Shown here one piece after another: positions 24,945 through 35,404 of a stretch of 59,371 nt of DNA. Below the pieces are notes generated by a model. That model had not been told where the DNA came from and searched no databases. It saw nothing but the letters and a program-made list of their open reading frames with translations. Made by a program: the position numbers and the translations under genes. Within the stretch, counting starts at the first letter, position 1. The number at the start of each line of letters is the position of its first letter. Source of the DNA: UMGS1279 sp045577495 (GTDB taxonomy: Bacteria; Bacillota; Clostridia; Oscillospirales; Acutalibacteraceae); assembly GCA_045577495.1 (NCBI GenBank), contig JAZNIK010000005.1, forward strand, positions 1-59,371, written 5' to 3'.

Positions 24945-25516
24945 TCCATATTTTCATCTAGGCCTTGCTCAAAGGCAGGTAAAAACTCCTTTAAAAACAC
25001 CTTTGCGGCAGGTAGATTTAGTTTTATAATAGCCTGTTCAGAGGATTTTGCAGCGGCTAAAAATTCTTTGTTGCCAAGCAAAAGTTCCTCCTTACATTTA
25101 ATAAGGGCGGAAATTTTATCGGCAGCCTTAACGTACTTTTCGGTTATTTCATCGGGCTGATAATAGGGGATAAAAGCATCTCTTAAATCTTCCGGAAGCA
25201 GATTTAAAAGTTTATCTGCGGCGGCAGACTCAATACTTTTATATGCCGATTTAATATTCTCATTATAGTATTTAACGGGGGTAGGTAAATCACCCGTTAT
25301 AACTTCTGCTGTATCGTGAAAAAGTGCCGCGACAGCTATTTTGTTTTCATCTAAATTCTCGCCAAAGCGTTTGTTGGCAATAACTGCAAGGCAGTGGGCA
25401 ATAAAGGCAGTTTCAAGCGAATGTTCGCTTAAATTTTCCGCCTCTAAATTTCTCATAAGTGCCCAACGCTTAATATATTTCATACGGAATAGCATGGAAT
25501 AATATTTACTTTTCAT
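24941..25516 (-). CDS. yfbR: HD-domain 5'-deoxynucleotidase, YfbR type
   Basis: The protein has 191 aa. It is close in pattern to E. coli YfbR, which hydrolyses deoxyribonucleoside 5'-monophosphates: RWALMRNLEAENLSEHSLET (metal His), ALFHDTAEVITGDLPTPVKY (HD pair and specificity loop), KAADKISALIKCKEELLLGN (distal metal Asp). It is cytoplasmic and probably co-transcribed after the dehydrogenase gene (17-nt gap). Confidence 0.92.
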   Translation of the reverse strand: MKSKYYSMLFRMKYIKRWALMRNLEAENLSEHSLETAFIAHCLAVIANKRFGENLDENKIAVAALFHDTAEVITGDLPTPVKYYNENIKSAYKSIESAAADKLLNLLPEDLRDAFIPYYQPDEITEKYVKAADKISALIKCKEELLLGNKEFLAAAKSSEQAIIKLNLPAAKVFLKEFLPAFEQGLDENME

Positions 25517-25533
25517 TTTTATATTCCTTTCTG

Positions 25534-26484
25534 TTAAAGGTCTACTCTGTTTCGTATTTCACCGCTTAAAAACGCCTTAATATTTTTTGTTATTTCGTTT
25601 ATGCACCTCATGCGAGATTCGTATGCACCCCAAGCCATATGTGGTGTGGCTATTACATTGGGGTAGGAGAGAATCTGTTGCAAGGGTGCGTTTTCGCTTA
25701 GTGGTTCGGGAGAAAAAACATCGGTTGCAAAGCCACCTATTTTGTTTTGTTTAATAGCGTTTACAAGGGCTGCTTCGTCAACAATATCGCCACGGGCAAC
25801 ATTTATAAGTATTGCGGAATGTTTCATTTGGTTAAGCTCGTTTTCACCTATAAGGTGGTATGTTTCATCGGTTAGGGGCAAATGCAAGGAAATAATATCC
25901 GACTCATTTAATATAGTTTTCAAATCGGCACATTCGAATGTGTCGTCAGGTGTGCGTTTAAACCCAAGAACTTTGCAACCCAAAGCAGAGGCAACCCTAG
26001 CAACAGCCTTGCCGATATTACCTAAACCGATAACACCCCAAACCTTGCCGCTTAGTTCGTTAAATACAGGATTTACACAGTTTTGAACACCCGCTCTGCC
26101 ATAATCTCCGCTTTTAACATAGTTTGAATATTCGGGGATATGATTAGCAAGCGAGAGGGCTAAAGCAACCGTTACCTGTGCTACGCTATTGGTTGAATAT
26201 CCCTTAACATTGCAAACTGCAACATTATGCCTTTTACAGGCGGCGATATCAACATTATCAAAGCCTGTTGCTGTAATGCAAATCAGTTTAAGGTTGGGTA
26301 AGCGTTTAAGCACATCCTCGGTTATTTTAGATTTATTTATTACCATTACCTCGCAGGGCAGCAGTTGTGGTAAAATTTCGTTTGAAATTGAGGTTTGAAA
26401 AATTATAGGCTCACCAAATTGCTCCCATTCGGTAAGGCATATATCCTCTCCAAGAGTAGCAACATCTAAAACCGCAAGCTTCAT
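25534..26484 (-). CDS. D-2-hydroxyacid dehydrogenase (NAD-dependent)
   Basis: The protein has 316 aa. Rossmann motif GVIGLGNIGKAVARV (~148-162). The catalytic triad is Arg in INVARGDIVDE, Glu in FSPEPLSENAPL and His in TPHMAWGAYESR. The closest pattern is the glycerate/hydroxypyruvate reductase branch, but the substrate cannot be fixed from sequence. First gene of a two-gene unit with yfbR. Confidence 0.88.
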   Translation of the reverse strand: MKLAVLDVATLGEDICLTEWEQFGEPIIFQTSISNEILPQLLPCEVMVINKSKITEDVLKRLPNLKLICITATGFDNVDIAACKRHNVAVCNVKGYSTNSVAQVTVALALSLANHIPEYSNYVKSGDYGRAGVQNCVNPVFNELSGKVWGVIGLGNIGKAVARVASALGCKVLGFKRTPDDTFECADLKTILNESDIISLHLPLTDETYHLIGENELNQMKHSAILINVARGDIVDEAALVNAIKQNKIGGFATDVFSPEPLSENAPLQQILSYPNVIATPHMAWGAYESRMRCINEITKNIKAFLSGEIRNRVDL

Positions 26485-26522
26485 AAACCAACATCCTTAA
26501 AATAAATATAATAAATAATCCA

Positions 26523-26551
26523 TTGATTATTATAACAGTATTTGGTATAAT
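26523..26551 (+). promoter_or_regulatory. Promoter of the glycosyltransferase-yfhO operon
   Basis: TTGATT (26523-26528), 17 bp and TATAAT (26546-26551). The predicted start near 26558 excludes the ATG at 26557 and supports TTG 26599 as the gene start. Confidence 0.65.
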
Positions 26552-26598
26552 ATTCAATGGATAATTTTAAACTGTTTTATAGGATGGGAGGGCGAGCT

Positions 26599-27840
26599 TT
26601 GAAGTTAGAACTTTCAAATAGTAAAAAGAACAAAGGAATGTTGGATTTATTTTTCACACTTTTGGTATTTGCTTTCTTTTTGCGTTTGGCGATAGGTATT
26701 GGCTATTATAACGAGCAGGATACTTTGTGGTATAGGCAATGGGCATTGTCCTTGCCCGACGGACTATTTAACGTTTATGCCCGTGCCGACGCAATAGATT
26801 TAGACTACCCGCCCATATATCTCTTCTTTTTATATATTTTAGGTTGGATTTTTAAATTCGTAGGTGCCGATTGTCACCAATATCTACTTATGTTTTTAAT
26901 GAAGCTTTGGCCTATTTTGGCTGATATGGCGTGTGGTATTGCACTTTTTGCCGTATTTAGAAAAACAAGCGTTAAAACAGGGATTATTGCCGCATCCCTT
27001 TGGCTTTTTAATCCAAGCGTTTTGTTTAATAGCTCTTTTTGGGGTCAAACCGACCAGTTAATGTGCCTTTTGCTACTTGTGAGCTTTGTATCGCTAGAAA
27101 GGGAAAAGCCTTTACTCGCCTGTATTTTATTTGCTATAGCGGGTATGACTAAGTATCAATGTTTATTTTTTACTCCCGTGTTTTTAACCGAACTTTTTGT
27201 AAAATACAGAGTATCTACATTTTTTAAGGGAATTTTATCGGCGGCTCTTACCGTAGCGGCGGTTTTTTTGCCCTTTATGATAGGTTCAAAAAACTTGTTT
27301 TTGTTTTTGGATGTGTATCTAAAAGGTCAGGGCAGATACCCTCACTGCACACTTAACGCCTATAACATTTATGGAATATTTGGACTTAATTGGAAGGTGG
27401 ACTCTAAAGCAATTATAGGCGGACTTTCGCTTTATGCATTAAGTATGTTTTTGGTTGTTTTGGCAATCCTTGCGGTTATTGCAATATACCTTTTTGCCAA
27501 AAGACGCTCTGTATGGGTTATTGGCTTTTGGTTTATGAATACGCTATTTATGTTTATGACCCGTATGCACGAAAGGTATCAGTTTGTTGCCTTGATTTTC
27601 ATTCTTATGGCGGCACTCACTTTAAAAAATCGCGGTTTCTTTTACGGATTTTTAGGGCTTAGCTTTATAACCTTTGTTAATCAGGCGATACCTATGTTCA
27701 GTTGGAACTCCAAAAACTCGTTATTCTCTATGTATTATGGAGATTTGATGTTTGTTTTTTCATTTTTAAATCTGGCACTATATATCATAACCAGTTATAT
27801 GTGTTTTAAGTTTTTGTTTAATAAGGAGTTAGAAGTATGA
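26599..27840 (+). CDS. Gpi18-like polytopic glycosyltransferase
   Basis: The protein has 413 aa from TTG 26599 (GGGAGGG 6 nt upstream). It has about ten membrane helices. GT-C features are visible: an Asp-containing first loop (EQDTLWYRQWALSLPDGLFN), the LDYPPIYLFFLY motif, NPSVLFNSSFWGQTDQLMCL and MTRMHERYQF near the end. These are typical of the COG5542 Gpi18-like mannosyltransferase family, which uses a polyprenyl-phosphate sugar at the membrane. The acceptor is unknown. It overlaps the yfhO gene by 4 nt. Confidence 0.82.
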   Translation: MKLELSNSKKNKGMLDLFFTLLVFAFFLRLAIGIGYYNEQDTLWYRQWALSLPDGLFNVYARADAIDLDYPPIYLFFLYILGWIFKFVGADCHQYLLMFLMKLWPILADMACGIALFAVFRKTSVKTGIIAASLWLFNPSVLFNSSFWGQTDQLMCLLLLVSFVSLEREKPLLACILFAIAGMTKYQCLFFTPVFLTELFVKYRVSTFFKGILSAALTVAAVFLPFMIGSKNLFLFLDVYLKGQGRYPHCTLNAYNIYGIFGLNWKVDSKAIIGGLSLYALSMFLVVLAILAVIAIYLFAKRRSVWVIGFWFMNTLFMFMTRMHERYQFVALIFILMAALTLKNRGFFYGFLGLSFITFVNQAIPMFSWNSKNSLFSMYYGDLMFVFSFLNLALYIITSYMCFKFLFNKELEV

Positions 27841-30503
27841 CTTTTTCCAAAAGAAAGGCGGCACTTTTAGGGGCCCAAAAGGAAATGTACCGTTCTACAT
27901 TCTTTTTCGGTCTTCTTGTTGCGGCACTGTTTTTTATACCGTATATTTTAATAGATAGAGGGTACTTTTTGTTTTACGGTGATTTTAATGTTCAGCAAAT
28001 TCCGTTTTACAAGCTCTGTCACGAGGCTATAAAAACAGGTAATATAGGTTGGAATTGGACCACCGATTTGGGTGTTAATTTTATAGGCTCGTATACCTTT
28101 TATACCATAGGCAGTCCGTTTTTTTGGCTTACATTACCCTTTCCTACCGACTTTGTGCCTTACCTTATGGGACCGCTTCTTATTTTAAAATTTGCATGTA
28201 GTGCCCTTACGGCATATATGTTTATAAGAAGATTTACAAGAACCCCCGAGGCAGCACGACTTGGTGGACTTTTATATGCCTTTTCGGGCTTTTCGGTGTA
28301 TAATATATTCTTTAATCATTTCCACGAGGCGATAGTTTTATTCCCTCTGTTGCTTTTGTCGATAGAACTTCTAGTCACAGAAAATCGTCGCGGAGTTTTT
28401 GCCATAATGGTGGCAATAACGGCAATTTCTAACTACTTTTTCTTTTATGGAATGGTTGTTTTTGCGGTTGTTTATTGGTTTGTTAGAACATTTTCGGGTT
28501 CTTATAAGTTTAAATTTTCAAACTTCTTATTGCTATGCTTTGAGGCGGCTTTAGGTCTTTTAATTTCTGCCGCCTTTATGCTACCCACAATGGCGGCGGT
28601 GTTTGGAAATAGCCGACTTAGTGAAATAAATGTTGGTTGGAGCGCCATAATGTATGGCAAGGAGCAGATTTATCTAAATGTTTTAGAGTGCTTTTTCTTT
28701 CCACCCGATTTACCCGCAAGACCTGTATTTTTCCCCGAGGCAGAGGTTAAATGGTCGTCTCTTGGTGGTTGGTTGCCACTATTTTCTATGGTGGGAGTTT
28801 TTGCATGCCTCCAACAAAAGAAAAAGTCTTGGCAACGCAGACTGCTTGGCATATCTATTTTTATGGCGCTTGTGCCGATTTTAAACAGTGCTTTTTATAT
28901 GTTTAATAACGCCTATTATGCACGATGGTATTATATGCCTATACTTATAATGAGCCTTGTTACCGTTGAGTGTGTTGAGGATAGTGATGTTGATTGGGAT
29001 ACTCCGTTTAGATGGATATTTGGAATAACTCTTGCTACTGTTTTGGTTATAGGTCTTTTCCCAAGAGAGATACAGGATGGCAAAATAACCTCGTTTGGAC
29101 TCTATACCCAAAATGATGATTTTTACACCTATCGTTTTATAGCCACCTCGGCAATAGCCTTGGTTTCGCTTATAATACTGAGAATAACACTCAATCTTTT
29201 AAAGCAAAACCGACGTCAGTTTATTCGCACAGCAACGGTGCTTGTTTGTGTTATAAGTGTTATCTATTCGGCATATTTTGTAGGTACGGGCAAAAGCCAT
29301 TCTTATGAGTCGGATATAATGATAGACCATCTGATAGAAAGCGACCTTTCTTTGCCCGGCGACTCCGACACATACCGAATTGACGTTTACGAGGGTGTTG
29401 ATAATACAGGAATGTATTTAGGTTATAGCACAATCAATGCTTTCCATTCTATTGTGCCAACCTCGGTAACGGAATTTTGGGAGTATGTGGGTGAGGAGCG
29501 CGGTGTTGCAAGTCGCCCCGAAACAGAAACCTATGCCGCAAGGTCACTGCTTGGTGTAAAATATCTTTTAGCAAGAAAAGATGGAGATAGTTTTACCGAC
29601 GATGTGGGCGAACCTAAAATGCCCGGCTTTGAGTTTTACAGTCACGAAGAGGGTTATGATGTTTATGTAAATAATAACTATCTGCCATATGGTTTTGCAT
29701 ATAACTATTATATGACCGAAGAACAATGTGATAGTTATGAGGATAAACAGCGTTCTAATATGATGCTTAAGGCAATGCTTTTGAATGATGAGCAGATAGC
29801 AAAATATGGTGGCCTTTTGAAAAATCTTTCAGATTATAGCGGTTATGATGTAATCGACCCCTATAGCGACCCTGCATATAACTTCTTCTGCGATGAGGAG
29901 GAACATGAAAGGGATGTTGCAGAGTTGAATAAGTCTGCAATATCATCATTCACACGCACAAAAAAGGGCTTTGAGGCCGAAATTACTCTAGATAAAGATA
30001 ATTTAGTGTTTTTCTCTATACCCTATGATAAGGGTTGGAGTGCTACGGTGGATGGTGAACCCGTTTCGATTGAAAAGGTAAACAAAGGCTTTATGGCAGT
30101 TTTGGCAAAGAGCGGTACAAATGAAATCACCTTTACCTATACAACGCCAATGGGTAGATTAGGAGTTATCATAACCATTATTGCTCTTATTATTTGGTTT
30201 ATTTATTTCGGTGTTTATCTTGTTTTAAAACGAGCCTCAAAGATAGATAAGGTAGAGTATCCCGAGGGCGAAATTCTTTTAGAGCAGTATAAAAATCAAA
30301 TAGCTGAGGAGCTTCTTTTAGAGGCGGAGCTTAATGCCCAAAAAGAACGCGAAGAAGCTCTCAATAAGGCTTTGGAGCAGGAAGTTGATACCAACGATTT
30401 TTATAGATATACCGTAACAGAGGAGTTTAAAAGAGGTTTTTGGATAACGGTTGAGGATGAAGAATCAAATACAAATGATGCTGAACAAGAAGGCAAGGAG
30501 TAG
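27837..30503 (+). CDS. YfhO-family membrane protein (putative lipid-linked glycosyltransferase)
   Basis: The protein has 888 aa. An N-terminal membrane region (~12 helices) starts FFIPYILIDRGYFLFYGDFN then VQQIPFYK, the usual YfhO opening. A long extracytoplasmic domain (~residues 480-760) and a last helix (~775-800) follow. The tail is highly charged and coiled-coil-like (QKEREEALNKALEQE) and longer than I expect for the family. In Bacillus and Listeria, YfhO proteins glycosylate lipoteichoic acid or polymers. Co-translation with the GT-C gene suggests a joint cell-surface glycosylation step (inference). Confidence 0.85.
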   Translation: MTFSKRKAALLGAQKEMYRSTFFFGLLVAALFFIPYILIDRGYFLFYGDFNVQQIPFYKLCHEAIKTGNIGWNWTTDLGVNFIGSYTFYTIGSPFFWLTLPFPTDFVPYLMGPLLILKFACSALTAYMFIRRFTRTPEAARLGGLLYAFSGFSVYNIFFNHFHEAIVLFPLLLLSIELLVTENRRGVFAIMVAITAISNYFFFYGMVVFAVVYWFVRTFSGSYKFKFSNFLLLCFEAALGLLISAAFMLPTMAAVFGNSRLSEINVGWSAIMYGKEQIYLNVLECFFFPPDLPARPVFFPEAEVKWSSLGGWLPLFSMVGVFACLQQKKKSWQRRLLGISIFMALVPILNSAFYMFNNAYYARWYYMPILIMSLVTVECVEDSDVDWDTPFRWIFGITLATVLVIGLFPREIQDGKITSFGLYTQNDDFYTYRFIATSAIALVSLIILRITLNLLKQNRRQFIRTATVLVCVISVIYSAYFVGTGKSHSYESDIMIDHLIESDLSLPGDSDTYRIDVYEGVDNTGMYLGYSTINAFHSIVPTSVTEFWEYVGEERGVASRPETETYAARSLLGVKYLLARKDGDSFTDDVGEPKMPGFEFYSHEEGYDVYVNNNYLPYGFAYNYYMTEEQCDSYEDKQRSNMMLKAMLLNDEQIAKYGGLLKNLSDYSGYDVIDPYSDPAYNFFCDEEEHERDVAELNKSAISSFTRTKKGFEAEITLDKDNLVFFSIPYDKGWSATVDGEPVSIEKVNKGFMAVLAKSGTNEITFTYTTPMGRLGVIITIIALIIWFIYFGVYLVLKRASKIDKVEYPEGEILLEQYKNQIAEELLLEAELNAQKEREEALNKALEQEVDTNDFYRYTVTEEFKRGFWITVEDEESNTNDAEQEGKE

Positions 30504-30508
30504 TTTTT

Positions 30509-31237
30509 ATGCCCCGTTTTTTTAAAGAAAATTTCGAAAATGAGCCCTTTATCCTTGGTGACGATGCGGCACATATTGCACGTTCGCTAAGAATGAGGCA
30601 GGGCGAAAAATTAGTTGTTTGTGATAGTAAGGGCGTAGATTACGATTGCACTATCACGAGCGTGGAAAACGATAAAATTGAGCTTGTGATAGATGAAAAG
30701 CATCAGAACGAGAGTGAACCCGATATAGAGGTTACTCTATGCACCTGCCTTTTAAAAGGTAATAAATTTGAGAGCGTAATAAAGCATTCTGTTGAGCTTG
30801 GTGTGAGCCAAATCACCCCAATTATTTCAACTAATTGTGTGTCCAGACCTGATTCAAAGTCATTGGATAAGAAAACACAACGTTGGCAAAAAATAGCCAA
30901 CGAAGCGGCGGGGCAGTGTGGTAGAGGAATTTTACCAACTGTAAATAAAACCTTAGAGTTAAGCGAATTTGCAAAAACCATAAAGGATTTTGATTTGGTT
31001 TTGTTTTTCTACGAGGTAGACGGAATGCCCTTGGGCGAAACCTTGTGGGATAACGATTCGGCTAAAAAAATAGCAATTATTACGGGTGCAGAGGGGGGCT
31101 TCACCGCAAAGGAGGCGGAAATGTTGTCCTTAGCGGGTGCCAAAACAATATCGCTTGGCAAACGCATTTTACGTGCCGAAACAGCACCTCTTACCGCCCT
31201 TACAGGCGTAATGCTTCTTACCGATAATTTAGAATAA
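30509..31237 (+). CDS. rsmE: 16S rRNA (uracil(1498)-N(3))-methyltransferase
   Basis: The protein has 242 aa. N-terminal PUA-like domain (MPRFFKENF, DDAAHIARSLRMRQGE). The C-terminal SPOUT knot has ITGAEGGFTAKEAEM and SLGKRILRAETAPLTAL binding SAM. It methylates U1498 of 16S rRNA. It lies 5 nt after yfhO and 13 nt before pth. Confidence 0.95.
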   Translation: MPRFFKENFENEPFILGDDAAHIARSLRMRQGEKLVVCDSKGVDYDCTITSVENDKIELVIDEKHQNESEPDIEVTLCTCLLKGNKFESVIKHSVELGVSQITPIISTNCVSRPDSKSLDKKTQRWQKIANEAAGQCGRGILPTVNKTLELSEFAKTIKDFDLVLFFYEVDGMPLGETLWDNDSAKKIAIITGAEGGFTAKEAEMLSLAGAKTISLGKRILRAETAPLTALTGVMLLTDNLE

Positions 31238-31250
31238 GGGAGTATAACTT

Positions 31251-31850
31251 GTGTTTAAGTTGTTTAAATCATCTGCCGGTGGATATGAATATATAATAGC
31301 AGGGCTTGGAAATCCCGGTATGCAGTACGAAAAAACCCGCCATAATGTTGGATTTAGAGCGGTAGATGCTCTTTGTGATGACCTAGGTGTTTCGTGCGAG
31401 CGTAAAAAATTTAAAAGCCTTATAGCAGATTCCGTTATTAACGGGCATAGATGCTTAATTTTAAAACCGCAAACCTATATGAATAATTCAGGTTCGGCGG
31501 TTTGTGAGGCTATGTCTTTTTATAAAATACCGCCCCAAAATGTTATAGTAATATCCGATGATATTTCTATGGATGTAGGGCGACTTCGCATTAGGGCAAA
31601 GGGTTCTGCCGGCGGTCATAATGGACTTAAAGACATTATTGAACTTAGCGGCTCGGGGAATTTTCCACGCATTAAAATTGCGGTAGGTCAAAAACCGCAT
31701 CCCGATTATGATTTAAAAGATTGGGTGCTCGGTAAGTTTTCTAAAGAGGATGAAAAGGTAATAACCGAGATTGTTTCTCTTGCGGCAGATGCGGTAAAAT
31801 GTATAATTAAAAACGATGTTTCTACCGCTATGAACAGATATAACCGATAG
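31251..31850 (+). CDS. pth: Peptidyl-tRNA hydrolase
   Basis: The protein has 199 aa from GTG 31251. It releases peptides from stalled peptidyl-tRNA. Conserved residues: GLGNPGMQYEKTRHNVGF (catalytic His), KPQTYMNNSG, ISDDISMDVGRLRIR, GSAGGHNGLKDI. The pth-mfd pairing is the standard Firmicutes order. Confidence 0.96.
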   Translation: MFKLFKSSAGGYEYIIAGLGNPGMQYEKTRHNVGFRAVDALCDDLGVSCERKKFKSLIADSVINGHRCLILKPQTYMNNSGSAVCEAMSFYKIPPQNVIVISDDISMDVGRLRIRAKGSAGGHNGLKDIIELSGSGNFPRIKIAVGQKPHPDYDLKDWVLGKFSKEDEKVITEIVSLAADAVKCIIKNDVSTAMNRYNR

Positions 31851-31891
31851 GTTTATGTATTTATTTTATTAAATACAGGTTGGAGAAAAAG

Positions 31892-34800
31892 ATGCAATTT
31901 TTGATTCAAAATGTCGGAAATATTCCGTCACTGCAACCGATTTTTGATACCGTAACGGGAGGGGGTGCCTCGCCTGTTGCGGTTTTTGGGCTGTCTGATA
32001 CTGCAAGGGCGGTTTTTTCGGCATGTCTTAATCAAAAAACAAACAAAACAATTTTTGTTGTAACCGAAACCGAGGCAGCTGCACGAAAATTATGCGATGA
32101 CACCAACAGACTTGGCATCAAAGCCGAGGTTTATCCCTCAAGGGACTATAAAATTTTAGATACCTTTGGTGCCTCTAATGAATATGAGCATAAGCGTATA
32201 AGCGTCCTTTGGAAAATAATGCTTAATGAGTTACAGGTTGTATTTTTAGACATTGAGGCGTTTACCCAAAAAACCATATCACCCGATGCTTTCAAGCGTA
32301 CTACCTTTGAACTTAAATCGGGCGATAGTTTAGATATTAAGGTTTTAAAAGCAAAGCTTTTGGATATGGGTTATATTTTAACCGAGCAGGTTGATGGTAT
32401 GGGGCAGTTTTCGGTTAGAGGCGGAATAATAGATATATTTTCCACCGCTATGTCTATGCCGGTCAGAATTGAACTTTGGGGCGATGAGATTGATTCAATA
32501 TCGGTTTTTGACCCGCTAGACCAAAGAAGAACCGATTTTGCAGATGGGGTTACAGTTTTACCCGCCGCAGAGTTTTCTATGGAAGGCAAAGCCCTTGCAG
32601 AAAAATTAAATAATCTTTTAGAAGTCAAAAAGATAAAAAGCTCGGTATTTGTATCAACCGTAGCAAAGGATATAGATATACTAAAAAGCGGCGGAACTGT
32701 ATCCCTAGATAAGTATATGGATTATTTAGATGAGCCCGCTTGCTTGTTTTCAAGATATATTGAAAACGGAATTTTGCTTTTAAGTGAGTACAGAAACATA
32801 GCCGCTCGTTTAAAGGGATTAGAACAATCCCGCAAGAGCGAACTAGAAGAACTTTTTGAAAAAGGTTTTGTGGACAGTATTGCAGATGGTTTTTGGCGTG
32901 ACCGCCTGTGGCTTAGCGATGTTATCCTGAAAAATAATACAGTCTATTTGGATAGCTTTACGGGTAGTAGTTATCCTGTTTCTCCCAAAAAGGTAGCTAC
33001 TGCCTTTGTAAAACAACTTTCTGCTTGGGGCGGAAGCATGGAGGTTTTGCTTGACGATTTGCGACCTGCAATCAGGAGAAAGCAAACGGTTGTGATTTTA
33101 TCGGGCAGCCAAAAGGGAGCAGGTATTTTAATATCTCAGCTTGAAACAAACGGAATTCACGCACAGTTATCAGACCCCGAGGATATAATAGCTGGTGCGG
33201 GTGTTTTTGTTATGCCGTCATCCCTCTCGCAAGGTTTAGAGCTTAGCGAACAAAAACTTCTCGTTATCGCTCATAAATCTATGTCACTTGCCACCAAAAA
33301 ACGTAAAGCAAAAAACAAAGGCGAGACCTTTAATTCATTAGAGGAACTAAAGGTTGGGGATTATGTTGTTCATTTTGCTCACGGAATAGGTCAGTTTGAC
33401 GGTATTCACAGAATTGAAACAGGCAAGGTAATAAAGGATTATATCAAAATTAAATATAGAGGCACAGATGTTTTATATGTGCCTGTAACGCAACTTGACT
33501 TGGTATCGAGGTATATTGGCGCTTCGGGTGAGTCGGGTCCCATTCTTCATAGACTTGGCGGTGTCGAATGGCAAAAAACAAAGGCAAGGGTTAAATCTGC
33601 CGTTAAGGATATGGCAAAGGAACTTACAAAGCTTTATGCCGAGCGACTTAAGGTTAAGGGCTTTGCCTTTTCAAAGGATAACGAACTTCAATCCGATTTT
33701 GAGGCAAAATTTCCATATGAAGAAACCGAGGACCAATTAAGAGCGGTAGAAGAAATAAAATATGATATGCAACGCGAAACACCGATGGATAGACTTCTTT
33801 GCGGTGATGTTGGTTTCGGCAAAACAGAGGTGGCGCTTAGAGCGGCTTTTAAATGCATCTGCGACGGTAAACAGTGTGCCGTTTTGGTACCTACCACTAT
33901 ACTCGCGTGGCAACATTATCTAACCGCAACCGAACGGTTTGGCGAACTCCCCGTAAGGATAGAGATGCTTTCACGCTTTCGCACCAAAAAGCAGATAGAA
34001 AAAACAATTTCCGACTTAAAACGCGGTGATGTGGATATGGTTATAGGCACACATCGTATGATTTCAAATGACGTTAAGTTTCGTGATTTAGGGCTTGTTA
34101 TAATAGATGAGGAGCAACGCTTTGGTGTTGCACAAAAGGAAAAATTAAAAACCGCCTTTAAAACGGTAGATGTATTAACCTTATCGGCAACACCTATACC
34201 CCGAACACTTAATATGGCAATGTCGGGAATGAGAGATATGTCCTCCATTGAGGAGGCACCGCAGGATAGGCAACCGGTACAAACCTATGTTATGGAGCAA
34301 AATAATAGCGTTTTGTTTGAGGCTATAAACAAGGAGTTAAAGCGAGGCGGTCAGGTTTATTATCTGCATAACAGGGTAGAAAGTATAACACATTGTGCGG
34401 CAAGGCTTTCAACCGCTTTTCCTGATGCCAAAATAGGTATGGCGCACGGAAAAATGAGCGAGGAGCAGCTTTCAAAGGTATGGAAGGAACTTTTAGAGGG
34501 AGAAATCGATATCTTGGTTTGCACCACAATAATCGAAACGGGTGTGGATGTGCCGAATGTAAACACCCTTATAATTGAGGATGCCGACCGTATGGGGCTT
34601 GCTCAACTCCATCAAATAAGGGGTAGGGTAGGTCGCTCAAATAGACGTGCATACGCCTATTTTTGCTTTAGGCGTGGCAAGGCTCTTAGCGAGATTGCCA
34701 CCAAAAGACTTGATGCTATCAGAGAGTATACTCAGTTTGGTTCGGGCTTTAAAATTGCTATGCGCGATTTGGAAATACGCGGCGCTGGTAATATTTTGGG

Positions 34801-35326
34801 CGGAGAACAGCACGGGCATATGGAGGCGGTTGGATACGATATGTATATCAAACTGCTTAATGAGGCAATCGGGGAGGAAAAGGGCGAAACCGAGCAAATT
34901 AAAACCGAATGCACGGTTGATTTGGATATAAGCGCAAATATCCCCGAAAAATATATACCTTCGCTCTCTAACCGACTTGAAATATACAGAAGAATTGCCG
35001 ATATAAAAACAAAAGAGGATAAGTCAGACGTTATAGACGAGCTTTGTGACAGATTCGGCGAGCCGCCAAAAGAGGTTTTAGGGCTTATTGATATTGCACT
35101 ACTTAAAGGTGCGGCAGAACAAAACGGCATTTATGAAATATCCTCTAATCGCGAACAAATCAACCTTTATGTTAGGGAGTTTACACCCGAAAGGGCGGGT
35201 GAACTTGTTAAAAAGTTAGGTCAAGGTGTAACCCTTGTTCCTACCGAACCTGTGCATTTTGCCATAAAGTTAAAGGCGGGGCAGGATGCGGTAGCTCTTT
35301 TACGCGAAATAACCGAGAGACTTTAG
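31892..35326 (+). CDS. mfd: Transcription-repair coupling factor
   Basis: The protein has 1144 aa from ATG 31892 (GGAG upstream; a TTG four codons earlier overlaps that site). It displaces stalled RNA polymerase and recruits UvrA to damage. UvrB-like N-terminus; RNAP-interacting CarD-like domain (LKVGDYVVHFAHGIGQFDGI, ~485-545); RecG-type translocase with Walker A CGDVGFGKTEVAL (~635) and DEEQ box IIDEEQRFGV (~740); helicase motif VI LAQLHQIRGRVGRSNR; C-terminal TRCF domain after ~1010. Full length, no interruption. Confidence 0.97.
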   Translation: MQFLIQNVGNIPSLQPIFDTVTGGGASPVAVFGLSDTARAVFSACLNQKTNKTIFVVTETEAAARKLCDDTNRLGIKAEVYPSRDYKILDTFGASNEYEHKRISVLWKIMLNELQVVFLDIEAFTQKTISPDAFKRTTFELKSGDSLDIKVLKAKLLDMGYILTEQVDGMGQFSVRGGIIDIFSTAMSMPVRIELWGDEIDSISVFDPLDQRRTDFADGVTVLPAAEFSMEGKALAEKLNNLLEVKKIKSSVFVSTVAKDIDILKSGGTVSLDKYMDYLDEPACLFSRYIENGILLLSEYRNIAARLKGLEQSRKSELEELFEKGFVDSIADGFWRDRLWLSDVILKNNTVYLDSFTGSSYPVSPKKVATAFVKQLSAWGGSMEVLLDDLRPAIRRKQTVVILSGSQKGAGILISQLETNGIHAQLSDPEDIIAGAGVFVMPSSLSQGLELSEQKLLVIAHKSMSLATKKRKAKNKGETFNSLEELKVGDYVVHFAHGIGQFDGIHRIETGKVIKDYIKIKYRGTDVLYVPVTQLDLVSRYIGASGESGPILHRLGGVEWQKTKARVKSAVKDMAKELTKLYAERLKVKGFAFSKDNELQSDFEAKFPYEETEDQLRAVEEIKYDMQRETPMDRLLCGDVGFGKTEVALRAAFKCICDGKQCAVLVPTTILAWQHYLTATERFGELPVRIEMLSRFRTKKQIEKTISDLKRGDVDMVIGTHRMISNDVKFRDLGLVIIDEEQRFGVAQKEKLKTAFKTVDVLTLSATPIPRTLNMAMSGMRDMSSIEEAPQDRQPVQTYVMEQNNSVLFEAINKELKRGGQVYYLHNRVESITHCAARLSTAFPDAKIGMAHGKMSEEQLSKVWKELLEGEIDILVCTTIIETGVDVPNVNTLIIEDADRMGLAQLHQIRGRVGRSNRRAYAYFCFRRGKALSEIATKRLDAIREYTQFGSGFKIAMRDLEIRGAGNILGGEQHGHMEAVGYDMYIKLLNEAIGEEKGETEQIKTECTVDLDISANIPEKYIPSLSNRLEIYRRIADIKTKEDKSDVIDELCDRFGEPPKEVLGLIDIALLKGAAEQNGIYEISSNREQINLYVREFTPERAGELVKKLGQGVTLVPTEPVHFAIKLKAGQDAVALLREITERL

Positions 35327-35404
35327 AGTGGGATTTTAAAATTCGGCTTCCAAAATTCGACAAAACCACTAAATTGAGCACCATATATTTTACTTATTCA
35401 TCAC

